DNA of 64,000 nt from Hyaloperonospora brassicae. Its lineage: Eukaryota; Oomycota; Peronosporomycetes; Peronosporales; Peronosporaceae. Shown here piece after piece: positions 10,628-22,269 of this stretch. The first letter of the stretch is position 1. Every line of letters starts with the position of its first letter. Position numbers and translations under genes: made by a program. The stretch covers positions 1,302,001 to 1,366,000 of the forward strand of contig CANTFL010000086.1 of assembly GCA_947650285.1 (NCBI GenBank), in the 5' to 3' direction. A model generated the notes under the pieces. That model saw nothing but the letters and a program-made list of their open reading frames with translations, had not been told where the DNA came from and did not search any database.

Positions 10628-13352
10628 CTCCCTCTCAACCGATCGAATCTACGTGCAGAGTCTTACCACGACGGACATCGAGCTATGTAGCTAGCAACAG
10701 CTTTAGACTCGGGATGTGACCTTCAGAACCATACTTTGCATCGAATCGGTACTGCGCTATAGGCCTGGACGAGTCGCATCCTGACAGGTCTTATCTTGCA
10801 GAGACATCCCATACCGCTAGTGTTGCTTTGCTGATGTATCGAAGAAGACGACTACACGCACGAAAAAACAACGCTCCAGTGCGCGGTAACATCTAGTGCG
10901 TGTATGCTCAATTTCATACTACTTGCATTCGATGGAGTGAAGAGTCTTGATCTTGCAACAAGTTGATGCAGAAGCGTCAAATTCGAGCCGCTTTGATTCC
11001 CAGACCAGCCGCCTCATCTGGGTGGGTCACTTACATCTGAAAAAGAAGAAATAGCTTTCGTGCCGAAATAAGTTGTATGGAGCACCGATAGGCACATTCC
11101 GGACTCAATAGTACCGTTTACGTTCGTGGTCTTGATGAAGCTTCAGATTCACTTCCGAGACGATTACATGTCATGCGTCCTCTAGTACTATAAAAAGCTA
11201 CGCACAATATCAGGTAGAGTCCAGTGCACATTCTGCAAACGTGCGAAATATCTTATCTTTACAACCAGTACGCATGTATATAAATCAAAGCGGAACGTCC
11301 TACTCTACTTGACTACGGGCTCGCATCCAGTCTATAGCATTGGCTCCGCTAGATGCAACCACCGTGCTACACGCAGTACAACAGTCGCTCGCATCAAGCC
11401 TTCCTTGTACACGATCAGGAAACTCTTCCTGACCCATCGCTTCGGCGTGTTTTGAGCTGCCATCAGTCACGCGGGACGACACAACACTTTTCCATCAGAC
11501 TTTGTAGTTCCCAGTGTCCTAGCACGTAAAATAAAGCTGCCACGCTAGTGCTGGTACGTAATTTGGATATGTAGAGCACATCACAAAAAAGGGCAATGCA
11601 CACTGGATGTTCGGCGGTACTTTGACGCAATAAACAGCGGTGTCTATGTTTGAATCCTTTTGAAATTCAGTTTAGCCCATAAAGTAATCATTTTGTGTAA
11701 AGGTGAGCCTAGTCGCTAACCTAAGAAGATGAATTGCACGCGGGAAATATGGGACATGTATGAGCAAGGCTATGTTTGTAATGATATAGGTAAAAGGAAC
11801 AATGGTAAAAAGTAAACAGTTGTAATAGGGTCTAGCTAGCGTTGATTCTTAGTAGGTCAATCGGCACTTGTATTGGCGAAGAAAAAGAATGTATCTAACT
11901 GAATACACCAAATACGCGATGGAGATTTCTTCACGCAATCTGATCATCTATCACGAGCAAAAAAATCATTGTTATAAGTAGATTTGTCATAGCGAACACT
12001 CTCTTCCAAGTCGACGCCCCAGCTGCCAGGTTTGGTATTAATATTGGATGATTTTTGTGGGAACACTAAGTTATAGAAGGCTCTTAGTCGTTAAGCGCAG
12101 GATAAAGAAAGATCTCACTGCTAGATTGATAAAGCCACTGATGAGGCTACTGGATGGGGACCGAAACGCGTCTGAGGTGCGTTTTACATACAAGTCATTG
12201 ACCATAATTTCCTTATTTCCTACAGGCATCACATGTGCAAAAGACGCCCAAGACACAAGCCTCGATGACGTCACTAAGGATCAATTTTTTATACTAAGCA
12301 CACTTACGGCTATAGCGCCTTAAACGAAATCATCATCCTTTTCTCTTCCGCCAGTGTCGCATGTAAGAGCGAAAAAGACACTGATACGATTACTTTGCCT
12401 TAGCCCGTAAGATGAATATTTAATTTATTATAAAATCATTGTGGTCGAGACACTGCTACTCTACACTTCCAATCTTCGATATATCCCATTATTTTGCAAG
12501 CGGTGGGGACCTCATGGTACTAACGGTAGCGGAAAAGGCGTCCACGGCCTCAAGAAGAACACTGAATACGGAAACGGAGTTACTTTGCATTACATTTCGT
12601 TCTAGTGCATCAAATTATTGAATACGCTTAAGTTTGAGTGCATCCGTCTCAGCTAGAGCTGTCAGATCTATCTGTGCAGTACGAGACGAATTCGGAGCTT
12701 GTTCCGGCGATCAAGAGAGCCTGTGTCTGTGTTACGGTGCTCATTAACTTGTTAAAATCATGCATAGACGCTAATCGCTCGGTTAAAGTCGACAATAAAA
12801 TGTTTGAGCGACTTTAGAAAAGGCAAATATGCGTTTCGCACTCATTCAATCTTCAATTCGCTTCCGAGCCACACAACTAAACGTTCTGCACAACCAGTGT
12901 GCTGGGCGTCTACAACGGTCAGTATAAGGACCAAAGCTTCTGTTAAGTAGCTGCTTCAGAAGGGGTCAGTACAAATATGGTGATTGTATCGAGCTCTTTG
13001 TCATTAATTTGCTACGAGCTGACTTTTTCTGTGGTGGTGTCTACATATTGCAAAATTCATACGCCAAAAAAGCCTGGTGCATCCTGAGCATGAATGTCCC
13101 GCAGGTGCTATTTGTTTTAGTCGGTCTGAATTCCATGTGTGGGCGCATCCGTCGAATCAATATTCAACCTGTAAATTCAGTCTGCGAATCCGACTCAATA
13201 TCTTGCCAAAGTACCTTAAACAAGAATTCAAATACCAAGAAGTCCTTCCCGGAATGTTGAACCTGAATGAGTAATTTGGTGAGCTTCATTGAGGTACCAA
13301 CCGGTCTTCAGATGTTGTTTCTTGGGCTTACAACGCCAATCAAAATGGGGGG
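10628..13352. other. AT-rich intergenic region, no supported gene
   Basis: Nothing recognisable. A 91-codon frame at 12048-12323 (+) is the most protein-like segment but starts at an ATG in a region with no other coding signal, and it matches no family I know. It may be a fragment of an eroded element. Confidence 0.5.
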
Positions 13353-13743
13353 TGTAACGGGCCACACCCTTGTGTGTACTTAACGCAAGGGTATCGGTGC
13401 CCCGACATACGTACACGAGGCAAACGAGGAAGCGTAGGTAAGGTAAAAGCAGAACTGTAATATTAATATAATTAAGTCTTTTAACTACTGTCTCTATGTA
13501 TGACTAAACTTAATTATGCTAATATAACTGAGTGTATGGTGACGTCTCGTCACCACTCAATGCGCGCGTCTTGCGGTGATTGGTGGGTTGATATCATCAA
13601 GATATCAACCAATGAACAGACTCTTTGGTCGATCCTTCAATATCACCACTTTGGTGATATTGTTCAAAGAATATTCAACTTCATATTCTTTATTGTCACT
13701 TTCTTTGAAGTGACAATTCCATGTAACAGACTGCCCCGTTACA
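13353..13743 (-). mobile_element. solo LTR of the element A family (391 bp)
   Basis: Reverse-complement orientation. It has exactly the 391-bp length of the element A LTRs and is similar along its whole length, with scattered substitutions. Termini are TGTAAC/GTTACA on the + strand. Flanks ggggg/gggga may be the remains of a 5-bp duplication. The stems TTGTCACTT/AAGTGACAA and AAAGAATAT/ATATTCTTT are kept although their loops differ from those of A. Confidence 0.9.
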
Positions 13744-14359
13744 GGGGACACACTTTGTCTCTTCATTCGGTACTACCTCCTGGTTGCTGCTAAGAAGTGC
13801 TCAGTAGCGAGTCACGCGTTACTATCGAGGTCAACCATTGCTACACATGATTTGTAAATTTTGTTACAAGCCAGCTTTAAGCGGACGGCGGACATTTCCC
13901 TGACGCGCCCGCCTGCTATTATGTTCGCGAGTCCATCGCAATATTTGAAGCCTTGTCTGACATCTTGTCGTAATCTACGTGGTGATACGTCTAGCAGCAG
14001 ATACTAATCCCGTCGAAATATCTACTCGTCTTCATTTACTGAAATGGAGGTCGGTAGTGGCGCGGCGATCGATGCTGTCGCATCTACCGGATAAACATGG
14101 CACATATTCTGTCCACAAGTAATTAGGTGAGATTAGCGACTGTAGCTTGACGGAGTCCGTGGATGAGTCCGCAATATTGCTGGTAGTGTCTTTCCGAGCG
14201 CACAATATTCTTGCCGCCCAGATGGTTTCTGCTGGGTGTTGTCTATGTCGACGTGACGTGCACCAAGACCAATGTACCCCTTTCTGGATTGCCACGTGAG
14301 CCTCCGTCGAAGAATAGAAGATAAAGAATTTGAGGCGAACGTGTGGCGTAAGGATACGA
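13744..14359. other. intergenic spacer, no supported gene
   Basis: No gene or repeat recognised between the solo LTR and the interrupted open frame at 14360. Confidence 0.5.
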
Positions 14360-14634
14360 TTACTGAGTGGCCCTATCAGTCTCCTCGATTATCACGGCCC
14401 GCTTCAAATCTGTTTTCTCATCCGTGCCAAACTCGTACAAGATCAACACAAAGTCGCGAAAGATTGCACCAACTGAGGCGTCGGAAACGTCCCGCAGCGT
14501 AATCGGCTTGACGTCCAGCTCACTACGGAGCCGGACCCGCGCACACCAGAAATCGTGAATAATTAACGCCTTCGTTAGTCGCTTATGAGCCAAAAAATCA
14601 TCAAACACAATGTCGCTATGTTCAGCACCTTTTA
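14360..14634 (-). pseudogene. 3' half of an ORF split by insertion of B1
   Basis: Unrecognised protein-like frame (…LTKALIIHDFWCARVRLRSE… to …EETDRATQ stop at 14360). It is open back to the B1 target duplication at 14630-14634. When B1 and one copy of TTTTA are removed, the frame continues without a shift into the segment at 22270-22407. The segment is therefore either the end of a host gene or part of an older element that was coding when B1 inserted. There is no known domain. Confidence 0.55.
14630..14634. repeat. target site duplication of B1 (TTTTA), left copy
   Basis: TTTTA immediately outside the left LTR, matched by TTTTA at 22270-22274. A 5-bp duplication is the usual product of a Ty3-type integrase. 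Confidence 0.9.
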
Positions 14635-15107
14635 TGTAGCGGAGCTACACAGCTCCTTAAGTCAGAGGAAGAATTAACGCTCTTACGAGCAACTTTGGTT
14701 CTACGAACCCGACTCAGAGAGTCAACAAGCTCAGAGAGCTTACGTTCCCGTTCCTAAGGGACCAAACGATTCAAAAGAATCACAGGACAGAGTGCTCAGG
14801 AGCAGCTACCTTCACAGGTATTGCTAGCTTCTACCGATCAAAGACGCCTCGTAAGACACGTGTCTTTCAGTGATCAAAAGGGGAACTGAATTTGTATTTC
14901 TTTATTAAACCTAAAAGAATACCTTAGAACAACGTATTTAGCCTGCCCCAAATAACCTCTTATGGATCTCGTAATCAATTGATGACAGACATCAGTCTTC
15001 AACAATTGATACACTCACTGTGTTCTAAAATTACTTTATAGGGTACCCCCTCTCTTGTGTGCACCACACCTATCGTCGACTACCAGCCGACGTGTACCCC
15101 CGTTACA
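14635..15107 (-). repeat. 3' LTR of B1 (473 bp, internally deleted)
   Basis: Compared with the 524-bp LTR at the other end, it lacks about 50 bp between two copies of the repeated motif gactcagagagtcaa (near 14710-14730). This is a typical slip or recombination deletion between short direct repeats. The end nearest the flank has the hairpin GGAGCT-ACAC-AGCTCC. Confidence 0.9.
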
Positions 15108-15120
15108 CCCTCCCCCACCC
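15108..15120 (-). promoter_or_regulatory. polypurine tract of B1
   Basis: On the element's sense (minus) strand this reads gggtgggggaggg directly before the 3' LTR, the expected primer for plus-strand DNA synthesis. Confidence 0.75.
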
Positions 15121-15213
15121 AACTGACGTTACCACAAAACGTCAAGCGGCTTCTTTACTCGAAGAGGTTGGTGTGTGTGTGCTTAACCTTACGGTTGCTA
15201 AACACGAAACACC

Positions 15214-15354
15214 ATGTCATTGCCACCCAACGAGTCTCGGACTCTTTCCTCTTACCTCGGCTTCGATGAGGATGTGGACTATGGTAGTGACACCAGTGTC
15301 CATGGAGATGACGGGATATCGTCCCACTCCGCTGTACCTGAGGCTCACCTCTAA
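15214..15354 (+). CDS. candidate first exon of the B1 antisense ORF
   Basis: A 46-codon frame begins at an ATG (MSLPPNESRTLSSYLGFDED...), is acidic, and ends at TAA 15352-15354. It overlaps by a few bases the downstream 371-codon frame, which lacks its own ATG in this region. A GT at 15284 and an AG at 15356-15357 would remove 74 nt and join the two frames in phase, a length common for oomycete introns. A -1 shift would also join them. The identical arrangement is found in B2 (58409-58549). Splicing is inference. Confidence 0.45.
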   Translation: MSLPPNESRTLSSYLGFDEDVDYGSDTSVHGDDGISSHSAVPEAHL

Positions 15355-15398
15355 CAGCACCGAATCCGTTCGTTGAACGTGGTGATACCACCGCGCCA

Positions 15399-16514
15399 GT
15401 GGCGCAGCATCATACAACAGATGAAGGTGAGAACATCATCACGAACCCGCTCGACGAGCAACCGGAGCTAATTCGTCAGCGTGGGGAGAAAGCTCGACGC
15501 CGAGCGCATACCCAGGCGGTTGTTCAGAACCGGAGTGGTTACGTGTTCTCAACACCAGACGTGGAGCAACGTCTCCGTCAAGCGGAAGGCCGTAGCCTCG
15601 CAACATGGGCAATTGCACCAGAGGCTACGTCGTCGGAAGACATTGCATTCCGTAAGGTTCTACATGAGAGGTATCTCGAACCATTCTTTACCACGCAAGG
15701 TCAGTACCTTGCACACCTTGAGAGTATCTCTCATGATGTGTCGGTTCGACCGATAAAGGGCGTGCCCATCTCGTTGTTCGCTGGCGAACTGCCCGAGGAG
15801 GAGGACAATCAGTTCATCCGTTGGGTGTACCGCAAGCGGCACCTTAGTAGTGTGCCAACGCTGCGGGCCAGCGCCGATGTGGCTGACGATCGTTTAGAAC
15901 GAAAGCTCCGGTTCGAGTATGCCAAGCTCAAGGCCAGAGGCCAGTTGGGTACACGTACGCGTTATGCTCCGGCTATTATGGTAGCCACGGGTCACGACCC
16001 TATGGTGCGGAGCAACACGCTACCTCCCACCACTATTGGTGAGAAGCGTTCTCGCTCGCAAGGCGACCCTGGCCACGATGCTCAAAAACATCCACGGCGT
16101 AAGGGCAGTCCTGCCGAAGGGGTATCTCATACTCCCACGAGTTCTCCGACTCCGGGTACCCTCGCCACTTCACCAGATACTGGAATTGGCCACGACGACG
16201 ACGTCGCTGAAGGAGTCGCTCCACATGGAACAGGTGGTTCCCTTGCTCATCGAGCAGCGTCGGTGGTGGTCGGGGTACCGAAGGAGGAGCATGAGAAGTT
16301 GCTCCGTGAGCCGAGTGGTCTCCAAGAGACATTGGGTAAGACCCAGAGTGCGCTCGACGCTATGCAAGACCGTGTTCAAGCATTGGAGCTGGCCTCAGCC
16401 CGTGTGGATGGTCAGCTTGACCTCCTGGTTCGGATGCAACAGCCGACGGCAAGGCCCTATTACCCGCCGCAAGCGCCTCCGAGTTCACATGGGACGGGTC
16501 CCGATACGGCTTAA
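15399..16514 (+). CDS. antisense ORF of B1 (aORF-B), 371 codons
   Basis: Encoded on the strand opposite gag-pol. The frame is open from 15342; the annotated start is a GTG, so the true N-terminus probably comes from the ATG at 15214. The product has a charged N-terminal half (…EDIAFRKVLHERYLEPFF…), a Pro/Ser/Gly-rich disordered middle, and a C-terminal heptad-like helix (KLLREPSGLQETLGKTQSAL and on). There is no known domain. About 480 nt overlap the integrase tail and chromodomain of pol; the remaining 630 nt lie past the pol stop, so the frame is not just a shadow of pol. Its B2 counterpart differs at about 17 of 371 residues and also has no stop. Confidence 0.7.
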   Translation: MAQHHTTDEGENIITNPLDEQPELIRQRGEKARRRAHTQAVVQNRSGYVFSTPDVEQRLRQAEGRSLATWAIAPEATSSEDIAFRKVLHERYLEPFFTTQGQYLAHLESISHDVSVRPIKGVPISLFAGELPEEEDNQFIRWVYRKRHLSSVPTLRASADVADDRLERKLRFEYAKLKARGQLGTRTRYAPAIMVATGHDPMVRSNTLPPTTIGEKRSRSQGDPGHDAQKHPRRKGSPAEGVSHTPTSSPTPGTLATSPDTGIGHDDDVAEGVAPHGTGGSLAHRAASVVVGVPKEEHEKLLREPSGLQETLGKTQSALDAMQDRVQALELASARVDGQLDLLVRMQQPTARPYYPPQAPPSSHGTGPDTA

Positions 16515-19500
16515 GTAAGCCAACGTAGAACACTGGGTGCGTGCGCAGTTTGCGCGGGAGGTTGAGCGTATACGCCAATCCCTTCTTAGCAATGACCGTG
16601 AATGGCCCAATGAAGCGCGGACGCAACTTTGTCTTGAAGACGGTAGACACTATATTTGTAGGTAGGTTTTTAGCATTGAGTAGAACTTGGTCTCCGACCT
16701 CATAACGTTCAATACATCCTCTTCCTTTAACATCAGCTTGTTCCTTCTGCTTGTCTTGGCTATCATCCAGTGCATCACGTACGTGTCGTACCACATTCAA
16801 GCGCGTTGCGAGAAACCCGCTTACCTGTTTATGAACAGTAGCAGGGCTGATACCAGCAAGCCTATCGGCCATCTCTTCCCCACCAAGCCCTGAACCACGC
16901 AGTGGTAGCGTCAACGGAACGCGAGGGTGTGTGAGACCGTTCACGTAGAACGGAGTAAAGCCTGTAGAGGCGTGAACAGCGTTATTTAACGCGAACTCAA
17001 CAACAGGAAGCATCGAACTCCAACGTTTTGGTGTATTAGCGCAAACACTGCGCAAGATGTCACCGATAACGCGGTTGAATCGCTCGGTTTGACCATCGGT
17101 CTGCGGATGATCCGCCGTGGACATGTCCAGACGTGTGCCGAGCACCTTGAAGATGGACTTCCAAAACTTCCCAGTGAAGCGAGGGTCTCGGTCAAGGACA
17201 ATTGCCACAGGCAAGCCGTGTTGTCGAAACACTCGATCGATAAACAGCGTAGCTGTACCTTCACCATCAATGGTATCTGGCACAGCCTCCAAGTGAGCCA
17301 TCTTGCTCAAACGGTCAACAAAGACCACAATACCCGTATTGCCTTGCACATCTTTCGGCAGACCGAACATGAAATCCATGCTGATGGACTCCCAGCACCC
17401 AGAGGGTATAGGAATACTAGCGATCGGCACAGCCGCATGATCAGAGGGTTTCACCCGTTGACACGTTTTGCACGTACGCACGTATGTGCTTACCCATTTT
17501 TAAAGTTTGGGCTACCAATAATATTGGATCACAGAGCTATATTTCTTCTCTCGACCGAGGTGACCGCTCACCGCAGTATCATGCGCCTCAAAGAGGATGA
17601 TATACTTCACTTTATCATCATGAGGGACAACGATACGGGCAGTATTCTCCACATCCGTGCTATAGCACAACAGGCCTTGATTGATGGAATATCGATGTAG
17701 CCTCGCACGTAAACGTGCCGACAATTTAATGTCTGATTTGTTAAACTCCTCGCTCCCCAGAGCACGTAGCAAAGCCACACAATGTTCATCTTTGGCATAT
17801 GCCTAACGAATGAGGTCTGTGACCGACGATGACAGAGTCGTAACATGAGCAAGCTCATAGTCAGGTCTACGTGACAACGACTCAGCCAAAGCATTCTGCT
17901 TTTCCGGCTTATACTCCACCTCGAAGTTGTATTCCACAAAGAATGAGGGCCAACGAGCCATTCGCTGAGAAAGATGTGGCGACTGGGTCGCAGTGCGTAA
18001 TGACGCATGATCTGTATAGATCACAAAAGGCTTAGAGCCAAGCAGATGAACTCTGAATTTGACTAAAGCACACTTCATTGCAAGTAGCTGTTTGTCATGA
18101 ACTGGATAGTTCTTTTCAGATGCTTTCAGCTGCCGGGACTCGAACGAAATGACGCGTTACCGTCCATCATTATCTGTTTGTAACAGGGCACTGCCGATGG
18201 CAAAGTCAGATGCGTCATAGACGACACTGAAAGGCCGATCAGGGTCGGGCAAAGCCAAGTTTGGCGCATGAAGAAGACTCTCTTTAACATCCGTAAAGGC
18301 TTCATGCTCGGTGTTAGTCCAACACCATTCCACATCCTTTATAAGGAGATTGGATAATGGTCGAGCCATGTCCGCATAGTTCGCACTATACTTGTGTAAG
18401 TAATTGGCAAGACCGATCCACTTAAGCAAGTCCTTTTGGTTCTTAGGAACCGGCCAATCAACTATGGCTTTTATCTTAACGGGATACGCGTTAAGACCAA
18501 GCTTCCCAATGAAGCTTCGTAAAAAGGGAATCTCTTGTGCACCAAAGATGCACTTAGAGGCGTTGGCATACAACTTGTTTGTGCGCATGCACTCGAGCAC
18601 TCCACATCAGACCGGCCGTTCATAGCACGACTATGGACAAAGATGTCATCAAAGTAGGTCTGTGCATAACCTCGGTGAGGCCGAAACAGTTGCGTCACAA
18701 GACGATTGAACGTATTTGGGGCGTTTGACAAGCCCTGTGGCATAACTAGCCACTCCCAGAGCATACCGCTCGGGGTACTAACCGCTGTTAGCGGGATATC
18801 GCTCTCACGCATGAGTAATTGGTAATAACCATCGACTAAATCGAGTGCACTGTACATTGTACATCCCACCATATTGTTTTGACGAACATCTTTCCGAGGG
18901 ATTGGTGTCTGAGCTGGGATCGTGGCAGCACTAAGCTTATTGTAATCATGAACAATGCGCCACTTTCCATTGGGCTTTCGGACACAAAATGTGGGCGTGG
19001 AATGAGGAGATTTGCTCTCACGAACCATGCCCGCTGCGTGCTTTGCACGAAAGAAGTCGTCTATGACGTCACACTGCTCCTTTGGTAAAGGCCACTGCCG
19101 TGTTACGCAGTATTTATTTCCAAGAACTAGGTCAATTTCGTGACGCACACCTCTGTCAGGAGGTAAGGCAGACGGCGGGTCGTGACACACCACGTCTTGA
19201 AATTCCTTTACCAAAGGATAAAACGGATCCAGCGGATCCTTAAGGATCGCATATCCACTACGCGCACTTATTGATGCCTTTGTGTCCTCGAGGACGGATT
19301 CGTTCAATAACGAGGAAGAAATCAACTCTGCATCGGGTCGAATGACCACTAGATCGGATAATTATCGGGCCTGTAAGGCTTGGCTAAAGTTGCCATTATA
19401 CATTTCGTCCAGTTCGGAGAGAGCGTCCACAGAAGGAAGAGTTACGAGACGGATGTTACCATCAACATGACCAGTTACTCCATTAACAAATGTGTATAGT

Positions 19501-20540
19501 GTATTGTTTCTTTTATCATTATGGGGCGTATCTGACGTGGGGCGCTCATCAGCTGCCACCGGGCGTCTGGACTGACGGATCGTAGACCCATTAGGCTTTT
19601 CAAAAGTTGGGATGGTAGGGTCCCCGTGGTTGCTAGTTGTATTAACACGCTTTTTACAAGAGCTCATGTCTTGAACGACATCTGGTGAAGTGTTACGTAA
19701 CTCAAACACTTCACCCAGTGGATTTACACGGACCACTTCACGTACAGTATTCGGGCCTAGCCCTGAACACTCCGGCTTCTCGCCATCAATGTCATTACCG
19801 ACATTCAGTGAGGTGCCATCACGGCCGCCCTCACTCTGTGTAATTTCACGTGCCACCGCACTGACATCATGGGAATTACTTCCTGTATGTCCCGCCCGTA
19901 GGCCAACCATGCTTGACGCATGCAGTGACTCATTATCACAACGAGTATCACTCAACGGAGTACAACTCTCTTCAAACACATTAGAAGAGCTCCGCTCAAC
20001 ATTCATGTCATAGACATTCGAGCTAATTAGCTCCGACATACCAATGTCCAGCACATTGACATCTTCCGCCAATGACTCGCGCCAATAGTGCTTTTTTTGC
20101 GTAGCAAAGGTGGGTTCATGACTCTCCAAAGCTTTGCTAGGAACATTGCGCGTGGCGCCTAAGGTCTTAGACCTCCAATCGATCCATAATTCATGGCGCT
20201 TAAGCCATGCCATGCCTAGGATGAGATCGTATCTCGAATCCAAGTCAAGGACGAGACAGCGTTCTGTGCTATCAAAGTTTAAAAACTTCACGCTTAAGTT
20301 CAACGGAACTCGAAACACAGTATCGCGACTACCCGTCTCCAACCGAACGGTGATGGAATCAACGTCGTGCGCTTTGAGCGCCTCAGCATATTGCTGACTC
20401 CCCTCAAGGGAACGGCGTCTAGCATAGTTGCATGACGCCCCAGAATCGATTAATATCGACCAGTGCTTCTCAAATCCTATAAATATCGCCTCAGCGACTA
20501 ACAAGCCAGGCTTGTATCCACGTTCTGTGCTTGCTGGCAC
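16033..20540 (-). pseudogene. degenerate pol of B1 (protease-RT-RNase H-integrase-chromodomain)
   Basis: Order on the minus strand: protease with LIDSGAS and ILGMAWL near 20430-20210; RT from about 19230, with YFDDIFVHS near 18640; RNase H with DASDFAIGSALLQ and YTDHASLRT; integrase zinc region (HDTAVSGHLGREKK ... CKTC) and DDE core (MDFMFGLP, DRDPRF, SDHPQTDGQTER-like); chromodomain (HLFHVERLL ... YLVKWRGYPESENSWE) ending at 16033. Lesions: TAA at 19362-19364, a deletion of about 25 bp near 18600 causing a frameshift, TAA at 18157, and TAA/TAG at 17500-17502 and 17512-17514 between the two halves of the integrase zinc region. The protease is in the -1 frame relative to gag. The chromodomain places the element among the chromoviruses. 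Confidence 0.9.
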
Positions 20541-20606
20541 GGAGCTCTGTGGGGCTAAGCTATGTGTTGCTCTACCTCGTTGAGGAGTGACAGAACTCAG
20601 TTCTAC

Positions 20607-20648
20607 CCCAGTAGGACGCCCCGTGCCTACTGGGTGTCGACGTTTCCC
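20607..20648 (-). promoter_or_regulatory. gag-pol -1 frameshift signal of B1
   Basis: On the minus strand: heptamer G GGA AAC (20642-20648) in the gag frame, a 7-nt spacer, then a 9-bp stem CCCAGTAGG/CCTACTGGG (arms 20626-20634 and 20607-20615). The gag TAG stop (20627-20629) lies inside the 5' arm. The -1 frame opened by a slip is the protease frame. GGGAAAC is an established slippery sequence in simian type D retroviruses. Confidence 0.8.
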
Positions 20649-21686
20649 CGTGCCATACCAAGTTTATGGTTGAGGCTGGGGTTTTGACTCGTAGGAGTCG
20701 GTCGTTGCTTACGCAAAGGACAAGTGGGACGCAAGTGATTAGTGCTTCCGCACATGTAACAGCGTCTCACCTCCTGTCGTTGCTCGGCAACATGAAGCTC
20801 AGCTTCACCTTCATCATCAGCATTGCTGAGATCCATCGGTTCGGGCTTACAAAAAGCTGAGCTATTTGCTGAGGTTGCCCTTGCATAGCTTGGGTTGTAC
20901 CCATTCCAACCAAGTCTGGCTGACTTAAAGTTATGCTTAGCATTCTGAGCGATGCTCAAAAGTCGAGGGATGGACTCGAAAGACATCGGTTCTGAAAATG
21001 CCAGGGATGGACTCGAAAGACCTCGGTTCTGCCAACGCCTGTGCGAAGACCTTCCATGAAGACTGTCACGTAGACGGTCTCAGGGAGAGGGTCGGACTGC
21101 ATGGCAGCCATTAAATTTCTCAACTCCTGGACATAGTCCGTTAACTCGTTCTTACCCTGACGGGTAGACAAGAAGCGTGAGCGCACGCGATAGGCCTCGT
21201 TAGGCGGCGAGAAAACTCGCAAAAGGTCCAACTTGAGCGAATCCCACGTGGAAAACGCCAAGTTGACCGACGTGCCACACGTCATAGACCATTCTCTATC
21301 TCTTCCATCGAGCTTTGAGATGGCCAGCGGGACCCGCTATTTCTCAAATGAGATGAGACCAGAGTCCATGGCCATCTCAATCTCACGGATTCAGAGGGTC
21401 AAGTTTTCCCCTCCTTCCCGGAGTAACATTTAACGTCCACCCGAAGGGGACGAGGCTTAACCTCTTCTGGTGGCATCGCCACGTAGCGTGTCGGCATAGC
21501 CGACGCTACCTGGTTTTATACCTGCCCTAAAAGGGCCGTTTCGTACTGCATGAAGTCCTCGACTCGTGCATTGAGCACATCGAGACCTTGTACAGCTAGA
21601 AACTCCACATACTCTGGGCCTACGGCCGCGGTCAGCTTATCAAGCGCGGCCTTTTGGGCCTCAGAGAGAGGTGTGGATTGCTCCAT
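20627..21686 (-). pseudogene. degenerate gag of B1
   Basis: Starts at ATG 21686 (MEQSTPLSEAQKAALDKL...). TAA at 21516-21518 ends the first 56 codons; further gag-like sequence follows in other frames (ENLTLWIREIEMAMDS, then STRQGKNELTDYVQELRN) with a second stop at 21337-21339. A short direct duplication (…TEVFRVHP / CLSSPS…) around 20985-21030 breaks the frame again. The C-terminal piece retains a complete CX2CX4HX4C zinc knuckle (CYMCGSTNHLRPTC). Several of these defects are identical in B2. Confidence 0.85.
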
Positions 21687-21734
21687 CCTCACAGAGGATC
21701 GGTCGTTACCGACTCAGGAGTAGATTAACTACAA

Positions 21735-21743
21735 GTGCTACCA
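21735..21743 (-). promoter_or_regulatory. primer binding site of B1
   Basis: TGGTAGCAC on the sense strand, two nt inside the 5' LTR. It is the same 9-mer at the same spacing as in element A. The first eight bases fit the complement of a eukaryotic initiator tRNA 3' end (TGCTACCA); the ninth does not fit the animal sequence, so the exact tRNA is unproven. Confidence 0.7.
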
Positions 21744-21745
21744 AG

Positions 21746-22269
21746 TGTATTGGAGCTACACAGCTCCTTAAGTCAGAGGAAGACTTAACGCTCTTACGAG
21801 CAACTTTGGTTCTACGAACCCGACTCAGAGAGTCAACAGCTCAGAGTTCTAAGGTTTTGGTTCAGAGAACCCGACTCAGAGAGTCAATAAGCTCAGAGAG
21901 CTTACGTTCCCGTTCCTAAGGGACCAAACGATTTAAAAGAATCACAGCACAGAGTGCTCAGGAGCAGCTACCTTCACAGGTATTGCTAGCTTCTACCGAT
22001 CAAAGACGCCTCGTAAGGCACGTGTCTTTCAGTGATCAAAAGGGGAACTGAATTTGTATTTCTTTATTAAACCTAAAAGAACACCTTAGAACAACGTATT
22101 TAACCTGCCCTAAATAACCTCTTATGGATCTCTTAATCAATTGATGACAGACATCAGTCTTCAACAATTGATACACTCACTGTGTTCTAAAATTACTTTA
22201 TAGGGTACCCCCTCTCTTTTGTGCACCACACCTATCGTCGACTACCAGCCGACGTGTAACCTCGTTACA
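21746..22269 (-). repeat. 5' LTR of B1 (524 bp)
   Basis: Starts TGTAACGAGG-like and ends …caataca on the sense strand. It is nearly the same as both B2 LTRs. The terminal 180 bp contain repeated actctctgagtcggg-type motifs and stem-loops (TTAAGTC/GACTTAA, GGAGCT/AGCTCC). Confidence 0.92.

Larger units (their letters stand above)
14635..22269 (-). mobile_element. Ty3 chromovirus, family B copy 1 (B1), defective
   Basis: Full-length element in minus orientation: 5' LTR 21746-22269, gag, pol, antisense ORF, 3' LTR 14635-15107, with perfect TTTTA duplications. It is closely related along its whole length to B2 at 51469-59178, which points the other way. Gag and pol contain numerous stops and indels. 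Some are shared with B2 (gag TAA, TGA and TAG; two integrase stops) and others are private (TAA at 19362, a deletion of about 25 bp near 18600, TAA at 18157). It cannot encode its own functional polyprotein, yet the + strand ORF at 15399-16514 is intact. Confidence 0.95.

Noticed and set aside
16036..16518. 160-codon frame in a second phase over the antisense ORF (also 57245-57727)
   Set aside because: Arg/Ser/Trp-rich, shadow of both the antisense ORF and the chromodomain region.
17089..17700. 203-codon + frame antisense to the B integrase, also present in B2 (56063-56674)
   Set aside because: Lies entirely within pol and simply mirrors it. Unlike aORF-B it has no part outside pol.
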